Assembly: GCF_963678635.1 (NCBI RefSeq)
Contig: NC_087063.1
Coordinates: 30,764,599-30,828,598, forward strand
Direction of reading: 5' to 3'
Length of the DNA stretch: 64,000 bases
Origin: Symsagittifera roscoffensis
Lineage: Eukaryota > Xenacoelomorpha > Acoela > Convolutidae
Shown: positions 32,231-43,261 of the stretch, piece after piece
Position numbering within the stretch: position 1 is the stretch's first letter
Layout of the letters: every line of letters starts with the position of its first letter
The notes under the pieces: model-generated
Told to the model about the DNA's origin: nothing
What the model saw: the letters and a program-made list of their open reading frames with translations, nothing else
Database searches by the model: none
Made by a program: the position numbers and the translations under genes

Positions 32231-33933
32231 CTAAGGAGGGTCAATAAGATGCTTAATATGCTCCGGAGGGTTACTTCGGAGGGTACCTCCAAAATTTTCA
32301 AATTTTTTGATCCTGCTTAGAAGGTTCTCCCCCTAGCTTCAAAAAGCGTCAAAACAAGCTAGGAGCTGTAAGGGGAGCTGTTTTAACTTCTTAGGGTGAT
32401 CTCGTGGAAATTTTCCACTAAGGAGGGTTGCTAATGGGTTTAGCTGACTCCGGAGGGTCACTTCGGAGGGTCCCCCCAAAATCAAGAAAAAGGGTTATCA
32501 CACCGCAGTAAAGCCTCTGAAAGCGGTCTACCTGACTTAAAACTAGGTTGGCTGACACGGTCAACCTTCCCAGTTGAATAAAAAGATGTTTTGATAAAAT
32601 TTTCTGCCGCTCGGAGGGTTGCCCGTGATTTGGACCCTCCGAACCAACAAATTCTAAAAAAATTTTATTTTCCGAAATAATCAACCCAAAAAAGGGTTGC
32701 GATTCAGAAAAGTGGTCAAAAACGTCGACTTATGGTACCAAAATTATCCCGATCGGATAACTAGTCTTTGAGAAATCGCCAAAAACGCGTTCGTCAAAAT
32801 GGCCTTTTTTTACCACCTATATAGGTTCTGAAAGTCTTTTTCCGCAATTCCGGTCGAAAGTGCCTAAAAATACTTTGATCGAAAAATTTTCGTTTTCCTA
32901 ACTTCTACTGAGCCTTTGCTCACGCGGTTTCTTTAGTGAAGGGGATCGAACTACGTAGCTACTCTCTATATAAAAGCTTTTTGCCTATCGGAAAAGCTCG
33001 GATATCCGAAAATTTGGGGTTCTACGGTTCGGTCGAAAATTGGTAATTTTCGACAAAAAATGGGTGTTTCTTGGGTCTAAATAGGAGATAAGTAATATAT
33101 AATAAGGATAATAATCTATTAATAGTCGTTAATGAATAGTACTATACCCTCCTTTGCACCAAAATATCCGAATTAAGACCCTTAACTCGGAAATTTGTAA
33201 TCGATGGAGGGTACAATCGGACCGCGCCAATCGTGCCCCCCACCACTTAAGTTTTAAAGAAATAGTACCCGAACGATACTAAAATTGCTTCAACGATACC
33301 CAACAGTCGTTGCGGATGTTGTCCTTGATGTCCCTGTTGAGTGTGGACCACGTTGATCAGCTTGCCACTCTACCCTCCGGCCACCGGCAAAATTACCATT
33401 AACGTGCTTAAACACTCAAATTACACTCGAGGGAGGGTATCCAACCCTTCACCAAAACACACAATCTTTCTATCAGAAACGATATAAATCAATCTGAAAC
33501 AACAACAAATAGGAAGGTCAGATCACATCTCATCCGGAAATAACATATAAACTGTCACTTTGTGTTTTTTACTGTTTTTGGTCTTTTTTGGATTTTTTAC
33601 TGTTTTTTGTACTTTTTTGTTTTTAAATAAATTTGTTTTTGGCTTTTTGTTGGTTATACACTATTTTTGTTTGGTTTTACGCTTTCTCTTTAGTTGTTTT
33701 TGGTCCCGGGACCTCGGGACAAGCGGGTTCATGACTTCCCACCTAACCCTCCGGCCCCCGGAATTTTCGGTGTTAACTGAGTTAAAAAGCTAAATTGTAC
33801 TAGACGGAGGGTACGCACCTTCCCCCTAGTACAACAACGGTCATTAAGACCTCTGACTCTGGCATACGCCCGGAGCGGAGGGTTCTTCGCTGAAACGCTT
33901 GCTGATCATGATGGTTTCATGCCCTTAACAGGC

Positions 33934-33949
33934 CCACCCAGGAGCGCCA
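33934..33949 (-). promoter_or_regulatory. Element 2 primer-binding-site candidate
   Basis: Minus strand TGGCGCTCCTGGGTGG, 12 bases from the LTR end, identical in all 16 bases to element 1 although the LTRs around it have diverged. The 12-base spacer is longer than usual. The tRNA is not identified. Confidence 0.65.
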
Positions 33950-33961
33950 TAAAAACGTCTA

Positions 33962-34840
33962 TGTAACATTCGCCCAAATATCACAAAGCGACGGAGCGTA
34001 TAAAAAGTACCTATTAACGACTGGCAGGCGTCAGTTACTTTAATCCTACTCGTTTTTCACCGTCTCGACCTTGCCAGTTGATTTTCTGGTCTGTTTAGGG
34101 CAAAGTAAAAAGTTACCATTTTTAGGCCATCAGTCAAACGACTTTTGATCAGCTTTCGTTTACATGCGAACACAACCACATAGCTGAGTCTCGGATCCTC
34201 AGACTACGCGATTGTCATTAAAAACACGGCTCGAACAACCTATTTTTATATGTTTTTGTGTGACAGCTTTATGTTAAATCCATTGGAGATGGATTGACCC
34301 TTTCCTTTTTCTAGCTACTCATGCTCTGAAATATTAAATAATAACGGTGTTAATTAAGATCTATGACATTATAGCAGCTAAACAGTCAGTCTATACAGTC
34401 CCTTCACATAGACAGTCTCTGGGGGACCAAGCCTCCGCTCCCGTAATATTCTTGAGATAACACCCTTATCTCTTATATTTCGTGTCCCGGGAGGGTCCCG
34501 TGGTATATTTCTTCCCCACTGAAGCCTCCTTCTCCACAAATTTCCGTCGCTAAGGTTCTTATCGTGTGTTATTGCCACGATAAGAGGCTTCGTATTTTTC
34601 GTCTCAGATACGACTGTTCTTCACAATTTCTGTCGTTGTTCTGTATTTCGTCTTTTTTATTCAAAATGGCCGTCTTTTTTCTATTTCTCAGAAATGTTCA
34701 TTCTTCAATCGAAATTTTAAAAATAAAAATTCTAGAACATTCTGACCCTCCTTCGCAACACTTTTTTGTTCATAAGGCCTTTAGTCGTTCTTTTTTACGT
34801 CGCCGGAAGGTTGTGCTGTGTCATCTGGCAGAATGGCACA
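33962..34840 (-). repeat. Element 2 5' LTR
   Basis: 879 bp, TGT...ACA. It carries the promoter for the minus-strand transcript by analogy; no TATA box is assigned with confidence. It sits directly against the Penelope-like array, inside RT coding sequence of its first unit. Confidence 0.95.
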
Positions 34841-35391
34841 ACATTTATTTGCAAATCCAGGAACGGCAAAATCCCATCCGAATTAATTCTCTCTAGAGTG
34901 AATTGCAGATTTGGATGAAGAGAATTGGCGGCATCGAGAAGACAACTCGGCTTCTCTCTGACTGTTCTAACAATGTCATCCACATACCTGAGGGACAGTT
35001 TCACCTGGGGAGTATCCTTCTCCTTGTTCTTTGCTCGGCAGCAGATTTCACAGTACTGGACTATCTCGGTTATTGATGAGTATACGTCATCGGATATTTT
35101 TCCGCATTTCAGATGATACCAGTTTCGGCAACTCTTGCATTCAACACCTTTTGATCTATATGTGACTTTCATGCTGCAAAATGGGCACAAGCCGTTTTTG
35201 TCATTATTTTGCTGTATCTCCGTTCCCACCGGCATTTCTTGTCTTAGAGCAAACTCGTACTCTTTCAGCCATAAGTTTGCCAGAATTACAGCGAGGGACG
35301 CGCCCATTGCTAAGCCAGCATCTTGTACATACCATGAATCATTACACTTGAAATATACTTTGCTGACCGCCATATTCAAAAGCCTTTTCAT
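34795..35391 (-). pseudogene. Penelope-like RT fragment with PHD insertion, copy 1
   Basis: A 198-aa frame. Residues ~1-50 match the Penelope palm (WYVQDAGLAMGASLAVILANLWLKEYEF). A C4HC3 PHD-like finger follows at ~70-120 (CPFC, CKSC, WYHLKC, CEIC). The catalytic RYVDD is at ~139, then HPNLQFTLERINSDG and LPFLDLQIN. The end after DLQIN runs into the LTR of element 2, so the LTR interrupts this copy. The start is an internal methionine; fingers and the first catalytic motif are absent. Confidence 0.85.
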
Positions 35392-35652
35392 GGTTGCTCT
35401 TTGAATTTCTATTTAATTTTTATAATCTCCATACGTTTAACGTTATTTATTTTTTCGTAATTTATAAATTATCAAGGTTCTTTTGACTGGATGAAATGAT
35501 GAAGGAATTGTGTAGTTACTTCGGTTATCGTAAAACTTCGGTTATCGGTTATCGCTTGCTGAGGTATCTATGGCAACACTGCAGAGTATGTTATCTGTAC
35601 ATGGACACTGACACTTAGAAACTGTAATAAAAACATGAATCATAGTATAGAG

Positions 35653-36223
35653 AGTTGCAAAAAGTTCGGACAGACAGAATTAATTAAAAAGAGGAACTGT
35701 CCAGAAATTAACGGAAATTAAAACTGAAATAAACATAACGTCGAAAGTTGATAAAGCAGAGTTACGGGATCTACTTAACAATCCCCCTTTAAAGAAAGGG
35801 GAGGAGATCGTTAATAAGATTACTTCCAGCGAACTTCCGACCAATCAGAAAGCAGCAAAAATCAAATTTACATACAATGCTGTAGTGCAAATTTACTGTT
35901 TTCATTTACAGGGGTGGAGATTCTTTAGTAAATACAACAAGGGGGGAGACTGTTAAGCAGATCCGAGTTTCGCTCAAACCTATAACCACGGCGGGCAATT
36001 GCATCCGAAGCGTCGAAATAATTTATAGTAAAATCTGGATGTTCGTCGCAGTATTTAAGCAGTAGGCTGGCATAATCATCGGATAATCGACGATCTCGCA
36101 TTTTGAATTTGGTCTGACAATAAATTCAAGGTTGTTCGGCTTCAGGTTTTGCATCCAAAAAACCGTCAAAAAGCACTGATTGCTAATTTTAATTAATTCT
36201 GTCTGTCCGAACTTTTTGCTACT
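35653..36223. mobile_element. Inverted-repeat element in array unit 1 (Tc1/mariner-like MITE)
   Basis: A 571-bp segment bounded by ~37-base inverted repeats AGTWGCAAAAAGTTCGGACAG..., the kind of end seen in Tc1/mariner elements. No transposase ORF. A clean TA duplication is not visible. Confidence 0.7.
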
Positions 36224-36864
36224 AATTATAATATTGGACGAGTTGTTTCAATTTTAATTTTAGAAATCATGTGATGCCGCACAAAAGGTCGAGCTCTGAC
36301 GTTACAGTTGACGCACGGATAGGTTCGACCAGTCCATTCAAGCAGCCAAACGAGAATGTAGTTACTCGTAGAAGCTCAAATGACAACATAGCGCAAAATT
36401 TACTGGCAGACAAAAGTTATTACCTTTATATTAGCTATTACATTTCTTTTAGAACCCGATTATAAGACACCATTGTAAATCTATGTATATCTTTATCTAT
36501 ACTTCTATATTTGGTGTTTCACACGAATCATGCTCTTGAAAATCTTGACGTTAATGTTCACTTCACGTTAATGTTGGTATGTTAACGTTCAGATTTTGCA
36601 ACGTTTAAACTGTTTACCGAATTCAAAGTTCTGAAATATTCTCTACAAATGTTGTCATACGTCTGGTTATCTATAAGAAGAATTGAATACAAATTTCTCA
36701 TGACATCTCGTTTTTCATCATGCGTCTTTTTTGGAGCGGGGATGTTTTAACTTAAGTCTTTTTCTTTTTTTTTCGCATCGCGAACTTGAAAGTTTTTTTC
36801 ATTTCAGTGATTTCAGAATAGTTACAAATCAGCTACCTTATGGTGTTTGTTGTGATTTTGCAGA

Positions 36865-37140
36865 TTAAGAGAAAATGAACACCTTATGGTTGTGCGATGT
36901 CAGCGTTGTTGAATCTGGCCTCAAAACTTGACTGCTCAAATCCTTTTGGTTTGCAAGATTTGACGATTTTGTATTTTTTTTAAAGGAATCGGATTTAGTT
37001 GTCGGTATTTGAATTTTGTGCAGCAATCCGCAACCCCTTATGCATAGTAAAGAGCTGAGTAGCGGGAAGCCTATTTTAGTTCTTGTGTAGTTAATCGATT
37101 CCAGGTAGCTTTCTTGTCTTTGCTTTAAGTTGTTTTTCAC
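36865..37140 (-). CDS. Penelope array downstream ORF, copy 1, unrecognised
   Basis: A 91-aa frame (MKNNLKQRQESYLESIN start) whose ATG overlaps the stop of the next unit's RT frame (ATGA-type overlap across the unit junction). It is basic and has no recognised domain. Equivalent frames are at 39227-39508 and 41634-41837 with differing ends caused by the local repeat expansion. It may be only the unit junction read through. Confidence 0.3.
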   Translation of the reverse strand: MKNNLKQRQESYLESINYTRTKIGFPLLSSLLCIRGCGLLHKIQIPTTKSDSFKKNTKSSNLANQKDLSSQVLRPDSTTLTSHNHKVFIFS

Positions 37141-37718
37141 TTAGTCGGAGCAGCGGCACCGGTCCATCCGAAAATCAGCAAATCCAGGAACGGCAAAATC
37201 CCATCCGAATTAATTCTCTCTAGAGTGAATTGCAGATTTGGATGAAGAGAATTGGCGGCATCGAGAAGACAACTCGGCTTCTCTCTGACTGTTCTAACAA
37301 TGTCATCCACATACCTGAGGGACAGTTTCACCTGGGGAGTATCCTTCTCCTTGTTCTTTGCTCGGCAGCAGATTTCACAGTACTGGACTATCTCGGTTAT
37401 TGATGAGTATACGTCATCGGATATTTTTCCGCATTTCAGATGATACCAGTTTCGGCAACTCTTGCATTCAACACCTTTTGATCTATATGTGACTTTCATG
37501 CTGCAAAATGGGCACAAGCCGTTTTTGTCATTATTTTGCTGTATCTCCGTTCCCACCGGCATTTCTTGTCTTAGAGCAAACTCGTACTCTTTCAGCCATA
37601 AGTTTGCCAGAATTACAGCGAGGGACGCGCCCATTGCTAAGCCAGCATCTTGTACATACCATGAATCATTACACTTGAAATATACTTTGCTGACCGCCAT
37701 ATTCAAAAGCCTTTTCAT
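37137..37718 (-). pseudogene. Penelope-like RT fragment with PHD insertion, copy 2
   Basis: 193 aa, the same protein as copy 1 up to LPFLDL. After that it crosses the unit junction and reads LIFGWTGAAAPTK, which is not RT. The PHD cysteines and RYVDD are intact. Confidence 0.85.
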
Positions 37719-37979
37719 GGTTGCTCTTTGAATTTCTATTTAATTTTTATAATCTCCATACGTTTAACGTTATTTATTTTTTCGTAATTTATAAATTATC
37801 AAGGTTCTTTTGACTGGATGAAATGATGAAGGAATTGTGTAGTTACTTCGGTTATCGTAAAACTTCGGTTATCGGTTATCGCTTGCTGAGGTATCTATGG
37901 CAACACTGCAGAGTATGTTATCTGTACATGGACACTGACACTTAGAAACTGTAATAAAAACATGAATCATAGTATAGAG

Positions 37980-38550
37980 AGTTGCAAAAAGTTCGGACAG
38001 ACAGAATTAATTAAAAAGAGGAACTGTCCAGAAATTAACGGAAATTAAAACTGAAATAAACATAACGTCGAAAGTTGATAAAGCAGAGTTACGGGATCTA
38101 CTTAACAATCCCCCTTTAAAGAAAGGGGAGGAGATCGTTAATAAGATTACTTCCAGCGAACTTCCGACCAATCAGAAAGCAGCAAAAATCAAATTTACAT
38201 ACAATGCTGTAGTGCAAATTTACTGTTTTCATTTACAGGGGTGGAGATTCTTTAGTAAATACAACAAGGGGGGAGACTGTTAAGCAGATCCGAGTTTCGC
38301 TCAAACCTATAACCACGGCGGGCAATTGCATCCGAAGCGTCGAAATAATTTATAGTAAAATCTGGATGTTCGTCGCAGTATTTAAGCAGTAGGCTGGCAT
38401 AATCATCGGATAATCGACGATCTCGCATTTTGAATTTGGTCTGACAATAAATTCAAGGTTGTTCGGCTTCAGGTTTTGCATGCAAAAAACCGTCAAAAAG
38501 CACTGATTGCTAATTTTAATTAATTCTGTCTGTCCGAACTTTTTGCTACT
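37980..38550. mobile_element. Inverted-repeat element in array unit 2
   Basis: The same 571-bp element as at 35653, in the same place in the unit, so it was present before the tandem duplication. Confidence 0.7.
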
Positions 38551-39226
38551 AATTATAATATTGGACGAGTTGTTTCAATTTTAATTTTAGAAATCATGTG
38601 ATGCCGCACAAAAGGTCGAGCTCTGACGTTACAGTTGACGCACGGATAGGTTCGACCAGTCCATTCAAGCAGCCAAACGAGAATGTAGTTACTCGTAGAA
38701 GCTCAAATGACAACATAGCGCAAAATTTACTGGCAGACAAAAGTTATTACCTTTATATTAGCTATTACATTTCTTTTAGAACCCGATTATAAGACACCAT
38801 TGTAAATCTATGTATATCTTTATCTATACTTCTATATTTGGTGTTTCACACGAATCATGCTCTTGAAAATCTTGACGTTAATGTTCACTTCACGTTAATG
38901 TTGGTATGTTAACGTTCAGATTTTGCAACGTTTAAACTGTTTACCGAATTCAAAGTTCTGAAATATTCTCTACAAATGTTGTCATACGTCTGGTTATCTA
39001 TAAGAAGAATTGAATACAAATTTCTCATGACATCTCGTTTTTCATCATGCGTCTTTTTTGGAGCGGGGATGTTTTAACTTAAGTCTTTTTCTTTTTTTTT
39101 CGCATCGCGAACTTGAAAGTTTTTTTCATTTCAGTGATTTCAGAATAGTTACAAATCAGCTACCTTATGGTGTTTGTTGTGATTTTGCAGATTAAGAGAA
39201 AATGAACACCTTATGGTTGTGCGATG

Positions 39227-39508
39227 TCAGCGTTTCTCCGATGTCAGCGTTTCTCCGTTGTGCGATGTCAGCGTTGTTGAATCTGGCCTCAAAACTTGAC
39301 TGCTCAAATCCTTTTGGTTTGCAAGATTTGACGATTTTGTATTTTTTTTAAAGGAATCGGATTTAGTTGTCGGTATTTGAATTTTGTGCAGCAATCCGCA
39401 ACCCCTTATGCATAGTAAAGAGCTGAGTAGCGGGAAGCCTATTTTAGTTCTTGTGTAGTTAATCGATTCCAGGTAGCTTTCTTGTCTTTGCTTTAAGTTG
39501 TTTTTCAC
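39227..39508 (-). CDS. Penelope array downstream ORF, copy 2, unrecognised
   Basis: 93 aa, same start as copy 1 with a different end (NGETLTSEKR) caused by the 41-base expansion. No domain is recognised. Confidence 0.3.
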   Translation of the reverse strand: MKNNLKQRQESYLESINYTRTKIGFPLLSSLLCIRGCGLLHKIQIPTTKSDSFKKNTKSSNLANQKDLSSQVLRPDSTTLTSHNGETLTSEKR

Positions 39509-40086
39509 TTAGTCGGAGCAGCGGCACCGGTCCATCCGAAAATCAGCAAATCCAGGAACGGCAAAATCCCATCCGAATTAATTCTCTCTAGAGTGAATTG
39601 CAGATTTGGATGAAGAGAATTGGCGGCATCGAGAAGACAACTCGGCTTCTCTCTGACTGTTCTAACAATGTCATCCACATACCTGAGGGACAGTTTCACC
39701 TGGGGAGTATCCTTCTCCTTGTTCTTTGCTCGGCAGCAGATTTCACAGTACTGGACTATCTCGGTTATTGATGAGTATACGTCATCGGATATTTTTCCGC
39801 ATTTCAGATGATACCAGTTTCGGCAACTCTTGCATTCAACACCTTTTGATCTATATGCGACTTTCATGCTGCAAAATGGGCACAAGCCGTTTTTGTCATT
39901 ATTTTGCTGTATCTCCGTTCCCACCGGCATTTCTTGTCTTAGAGCAAACTCGTACTCTTTCAGCCATAAGTTTGCCAGAATAACAGCGAGGGACGCGCCC
40001 ATTGCTAAGCCAGCATCTTGTACATACCATGAATCATTACACTTGAAATATACTTTGCTGACCGCCATATTCAAAAGCCTTTTCAT
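39505..40086 (-). pseudogene. Penelope-like RT fragment with PHD insertion, copy 3
   Basis: 193 aa, identical to copy 2 but for a Thr-to-Ala change in the PHD finger (CSMKVAYR). Same truncation and the same junction-encoded C-terminus. Confidence 0.85.
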
Positions 40087-40347
40087 GGTTGCTCTTTGAA
40101 TTTCTATTTAATTTTTATAATCTCTATACGTTTAACGTTATTTATTTTTTCGTAATTTATAAATTATCAAGGTTCTTTTGACTGGATGAAATGATGAAGG
40201 AATTGTGTAGTTACTTCGGTTATCGTAAAACTTCGGTTATCGGTTATCGCTTGCTGAGGTATCTATGGCAAAACTGCAGAGTATGTTATCTGTACATGGA
40301 CACTGACACTTAGAAACTGTAATAAAAACATGAATCATAGTATAGAG

Positions 40348-40918
40348 AGTTGCAAAAAGTTCGGACAGACAGAATTAATTAAAAAGAGGAACTGTCCAGA
40401 AATTAACGGAAATTAAAACTGAAATAAACATAACGTCGAAAGTTGATGAAGCAGAGTTACGGGATCTACTTAACAATCCCCCTTTAAAGAAAGGGGAGGA
40501 GATCGTTAATAAGATTACTTCCAGCGAACTTCCGACCAATCAGAAAGCAGCAAAAATCAAATTTACATACAATGCTGTAGTGCAAATTTACTGTTTTCAT
40601 TTACAGGGGTGGAGATTCTTTAGTAAATACAACAAGGGGGGAGACTGTTAAGCAGATCCGAGTTTCGCTCAAACCTATAACCACGGCGGGCAATTGCATC
40701 CGAAGCGTCGATATAATTTATAGTAAAATCTGGATGTTCGTCGCAGTATTTAAGCAGTAGGCTGGCATAATCATCGGATAATCGACGATCTCGCATTTTG
40801 AATTTGGTCTGACAATAAATTCAAGGTTGTTCGGCTTCAGGTTTTGCATGCAAAAAACCGTCAAAAAGCAGTGATTGCTCATTTTAATTAATTCTGTCTG
40901 TCCGAACTTTTTGCTACT
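40348..40918. mobile_element. Inverted-repeat element in array unit 3
   Basis: Third copy of the 571-bp element, with a few substitutions relative to units 1 and 2. Confidence 0.7.
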
Positions 40919-41633
40919 AATTATAATATTGGACGAGTTGTTTTAATTTTAATTTTAGAAATCATGTGATGCCGCACAAAAGGTCGAGCTCTGACGTTAC
41001 AGTTGACGCACGGATAGGTTCGACCAGTCCATTCAAGCAGCCAAACGAGAATGTAGTTACTCGTAGAAGCTCAAATGACAACATAGCGAAAAATTTACTG
41101 GCAGACAAAAGTTATTACCTTTATATTAGCTATTACATTTCTTTTAGAACCCGATTATAAGACACCATTGTAAATCCATGTATATCTTTATCTATATTTG
41201 GTGTTTCACACGAATCATGCTCTTGAAAATCTTGACGTTAATGTTCACTTCACGTTAATGTTGGTATGTTAACGTTCAGATTTTGCAACGTTTAAACTGT
41301 TTACCGAATTCAAAGTTCTGAAATATTCTCTACAAATGTTGTCATACGTCTGGTTATCTATAAGAAGAATTGAATACAAATTTCTCATGACATCTCGTTT
41401 TTCATCATGCGTCTTTTTTGGAGCGGGAATGTTTTAACTTAAGTCTTTTTCTTTTTTTTTCGCATCGCGAACTTGAAAGTTTTTTTCATTTCAGTGATTT
41501 CAGAATAGTTACAAATCAGCTACCTTATGGTGTTTGTTGTGATTTTGCAGATTAAGAGAAAATGAACACCTTATGGTTGTGCGATGTCAGCGTTTCTCCG
41601 GAGTTGTTGAATCTGGCCTCAAAACTTGACTGC

Positions 41634-41837
41634 TCAAATCCTTTTGGTTTGCAAGATTTGACGATTTTGTATTTTTTTAAAGGAATCGGATTTAGTTGTC
41701 GGTATTTGAATTTTGTGCAGCAATCCGCAACCCCTTATGCATAGTAAAGAGCTGAGTAGCGGGAAGCCTATTTTAGTTCTTGTGTAGTTAATCGATTCCA
41801 GGTAGCTTTCTTGTCTTTGCTTTAAGTTGTTTTTCAC
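41634..41837 (-). CDS. Penelope array downstream ORF, copy 3, shortened
   Basis: 67 aa, frameshifted after DSFKK by loss of one T in a T run. Unit 3 ends shortly after, at about 41876. Confidence 0.3.
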   Translation of the reverse strand: MKNNLKQRQESYLESINYTRTKIGFPLLSSLLCIRGCGLLHKIQIPTTKSDSFKKIQNRQILQTKRI

Positions 41838-41876
41838 TTAGTCGGAGCAGCGGCACCGGTCCATCCGAAAATCAGC

Positions 41877-42867
41877 GGGCAGAGGCTACTGTGCTCTACG
41901 TTGAAATTTTTTTGCTGATATTTGGAGTTCTTCAGTGTTTCGTGATATTTGTATGTGTCTTTGGGCACTTTTCGCGATGTTTTCGCGTCTTTCAGCAGTT
42001 TTCGCGATTCTTTCAGCAGTTTTCGGGGTTGAAAATCTTCATCGAAGAAAGCGCGACTAATTCGTGAAACCGTGAGTCCGTCTGCTTTATTGTCAGCGAC
42101 GGCTGAAGTTTCGGCTGAATTTCGACGTCATGGCAAACGTTGTTCATGAGGTTGGCGAATATGTCTCAAATTTCACGTGTGTGTAACCGCCCTTTGCACA
42201 GTGTAGGACATTAGTCAGGTTAAAATTTGCACCACATGCACTAATGAGTGGGGTTTTGGTCGGTTCCCATTCGTATCTTAAATAAATACCATCTCTGAAA
42301 TATTTAGGTTGAAGATGTATCTGCTTAGTCGTAGAGCATTGAGCAAGTTAGAGGCTCCCTTTTTGGAGGTCAGTTCGATAGCATATCAGTTTCATCCAAG
42401 GAGTTTATGAGATTTGTTTCTTACACAAGTTTTTTCCTGCTGTGTTTTTGATTTAACAGGATCTTGAGATTGCAGTACTAGTGATATTTCCTTAGACCGC
42501 TCTAAATAATTTTCATAGTCGGATGGCAGCTTGATATTAAGGCAGCCCAATATAAGGGATAAGTTAAATTAAATATCTCATGTAACTTTTTTTTTGTTTC
42601 TAAGTTTGCCATAGCATCAGGCGTTGTCCTGTTTCAAAATGAAAATTTTCCTAAACGCCTTTAGTATAGCCAGCATAAACGCTTTATGGGGAAGTTTTGG
42701 CGATTTTGATTTTTATTCAAATTTTTGATATGCTCATTGTGTTGAAATTTAAGGAGCTTTTTACATTCAGAATCTGTTTGTATAACAGAATGAAGCTTTG
42801 GGGCGCCTGCCTTTTTAGTGATTCCTGCATTTTCGAAGAATTTCTTGGCTTCGTCGAGTTTTTCATC
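41877..42867. other. Unassigned AT-rich stretch
   Basis: I see no gene, RNA or clear repeat here. It has a few copies of TTTTCGCG-type wording near 41960-42010. Confidence 0.5.
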
Positions 42868-43261
42868 TTAGACTATTAGCTGGCATTTGGATGCTTTAAC
42901 ATGGTAGTCAAAGAATTTACCTTGTGATACAGTTTTGTCTAAGACAGTTCTTAGATTGCCTAATGTACCGACTGCGTTAGTGTCGTCTGCGTATCTTTTC
43001 TTGGTTACGTTGTCTACTGATAAATTTTTTTGAAGGGCTTTATGGCTAGACCGTACATGGCTCGTGCCAACGGATCCCCTTTGGTTGTCCCTTCTTGGAA
43101 TTAGATAGTTTTCCATTTAGTGAGTTGAAAGCGTTTTCAGTATCTATTAGTAAAACCGAATCGGCGGAGGTTTTGCTGTATTCATCTCGTAGCGTGTGGA
43201 TCGCATATTCATTGCCACATTTTTGTCGAAGACAGAGTTGGTAGTTTGAATAAAGCGACAT
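42868..43261 (-). pseudogene. Degraded reverse transcriptase relic
   Basis: Two overlapping short frames (43046-43261 and 42868-43116) contain RT-like pieces: VLLIDTENAFNSLNGK (first catalytic motif), then KRYADDTNAVGTL (YADD) and a DYHVKASKCQLIV thumb stretch. The spacing is too short and a frameshift lies between. A DTENAFNSLN-type RT differs from all the other RTs in the window, so this is a separate element. The clade is not assigned. Confidence 0.7.

Larger units (their letters stand above)
31166..33961 (-). other. Element 2 untranslated leader (2.8 kb)
   Basis: There is no convincing ORF. It contains two copies of a double-hairpin block (31590-31865), a 30-bp minisatellite (32100-32230) and many single copies of a GGAGGGT / ACCCTCC motif in both orientations (about 32104, 32270, 32420, 32455, 32610, 32635, 33145, 33205, 33370, 33430, 33750, 33805, 33880). 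Several blocks align with the element 1 leader. Confidence 0.75.
10778..34840 (-). mobile_element. Element 2: giant (24-kb) Ty3/gypsy-class LTR retrotransposon with accessory ORFs
   Basis: Two directly repeated 879-bp LTRs (10778-11656 and 33962-34840) begin TGTAAC and end GGCACA. They enclose a minus-strand element of about 22.3 kb. Order from its 5' end: LTR, primer site, 2.8-kb leader, gag, protease-RT-RNase H, linker, integrase, macro-like domain, then a 264-aa ORF, a 2455-aa ORF, a 244-aa ORF and the 3' LTR. Typical gypsy elements are 5-8 kb. No clear target-site duplication is seen (only ACA is shared at both outer edges). Gag-pol carries single-base lesions; the accessory block is almost intact. 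Confidence 0.93.
34851..41876 (-). mobile_element. Tandem array of three Penelope-like element units
   Basis: Three head-to-tail units start at 34851, 37178 and 39546 (periods 2327, 2368 and about 2330). They are almost identical; unit two has a 41-base expansion of a GATGTCAGCGTTTCTCCG repeat near 39235. Each unit has, on the minus strand, a 3' part of a Penelope-type RT with an inserted PHD finger. A 64-97-aa downstream ORF belongs to each unit, and an inverted-repeat element lies upstream. Tandem, partly truncated copies are typical of Penelope-like elements. RT fingers are missing, so none is complete. Confidence 0.85.

Noticed and set aside
34564..34896. 110-aa plus-strand ORF, also at 11380-11769
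   Set aside because: It lies in both LTRs of element 2 on the non-transcribed strand; it is duplicated only because the LTRs are.
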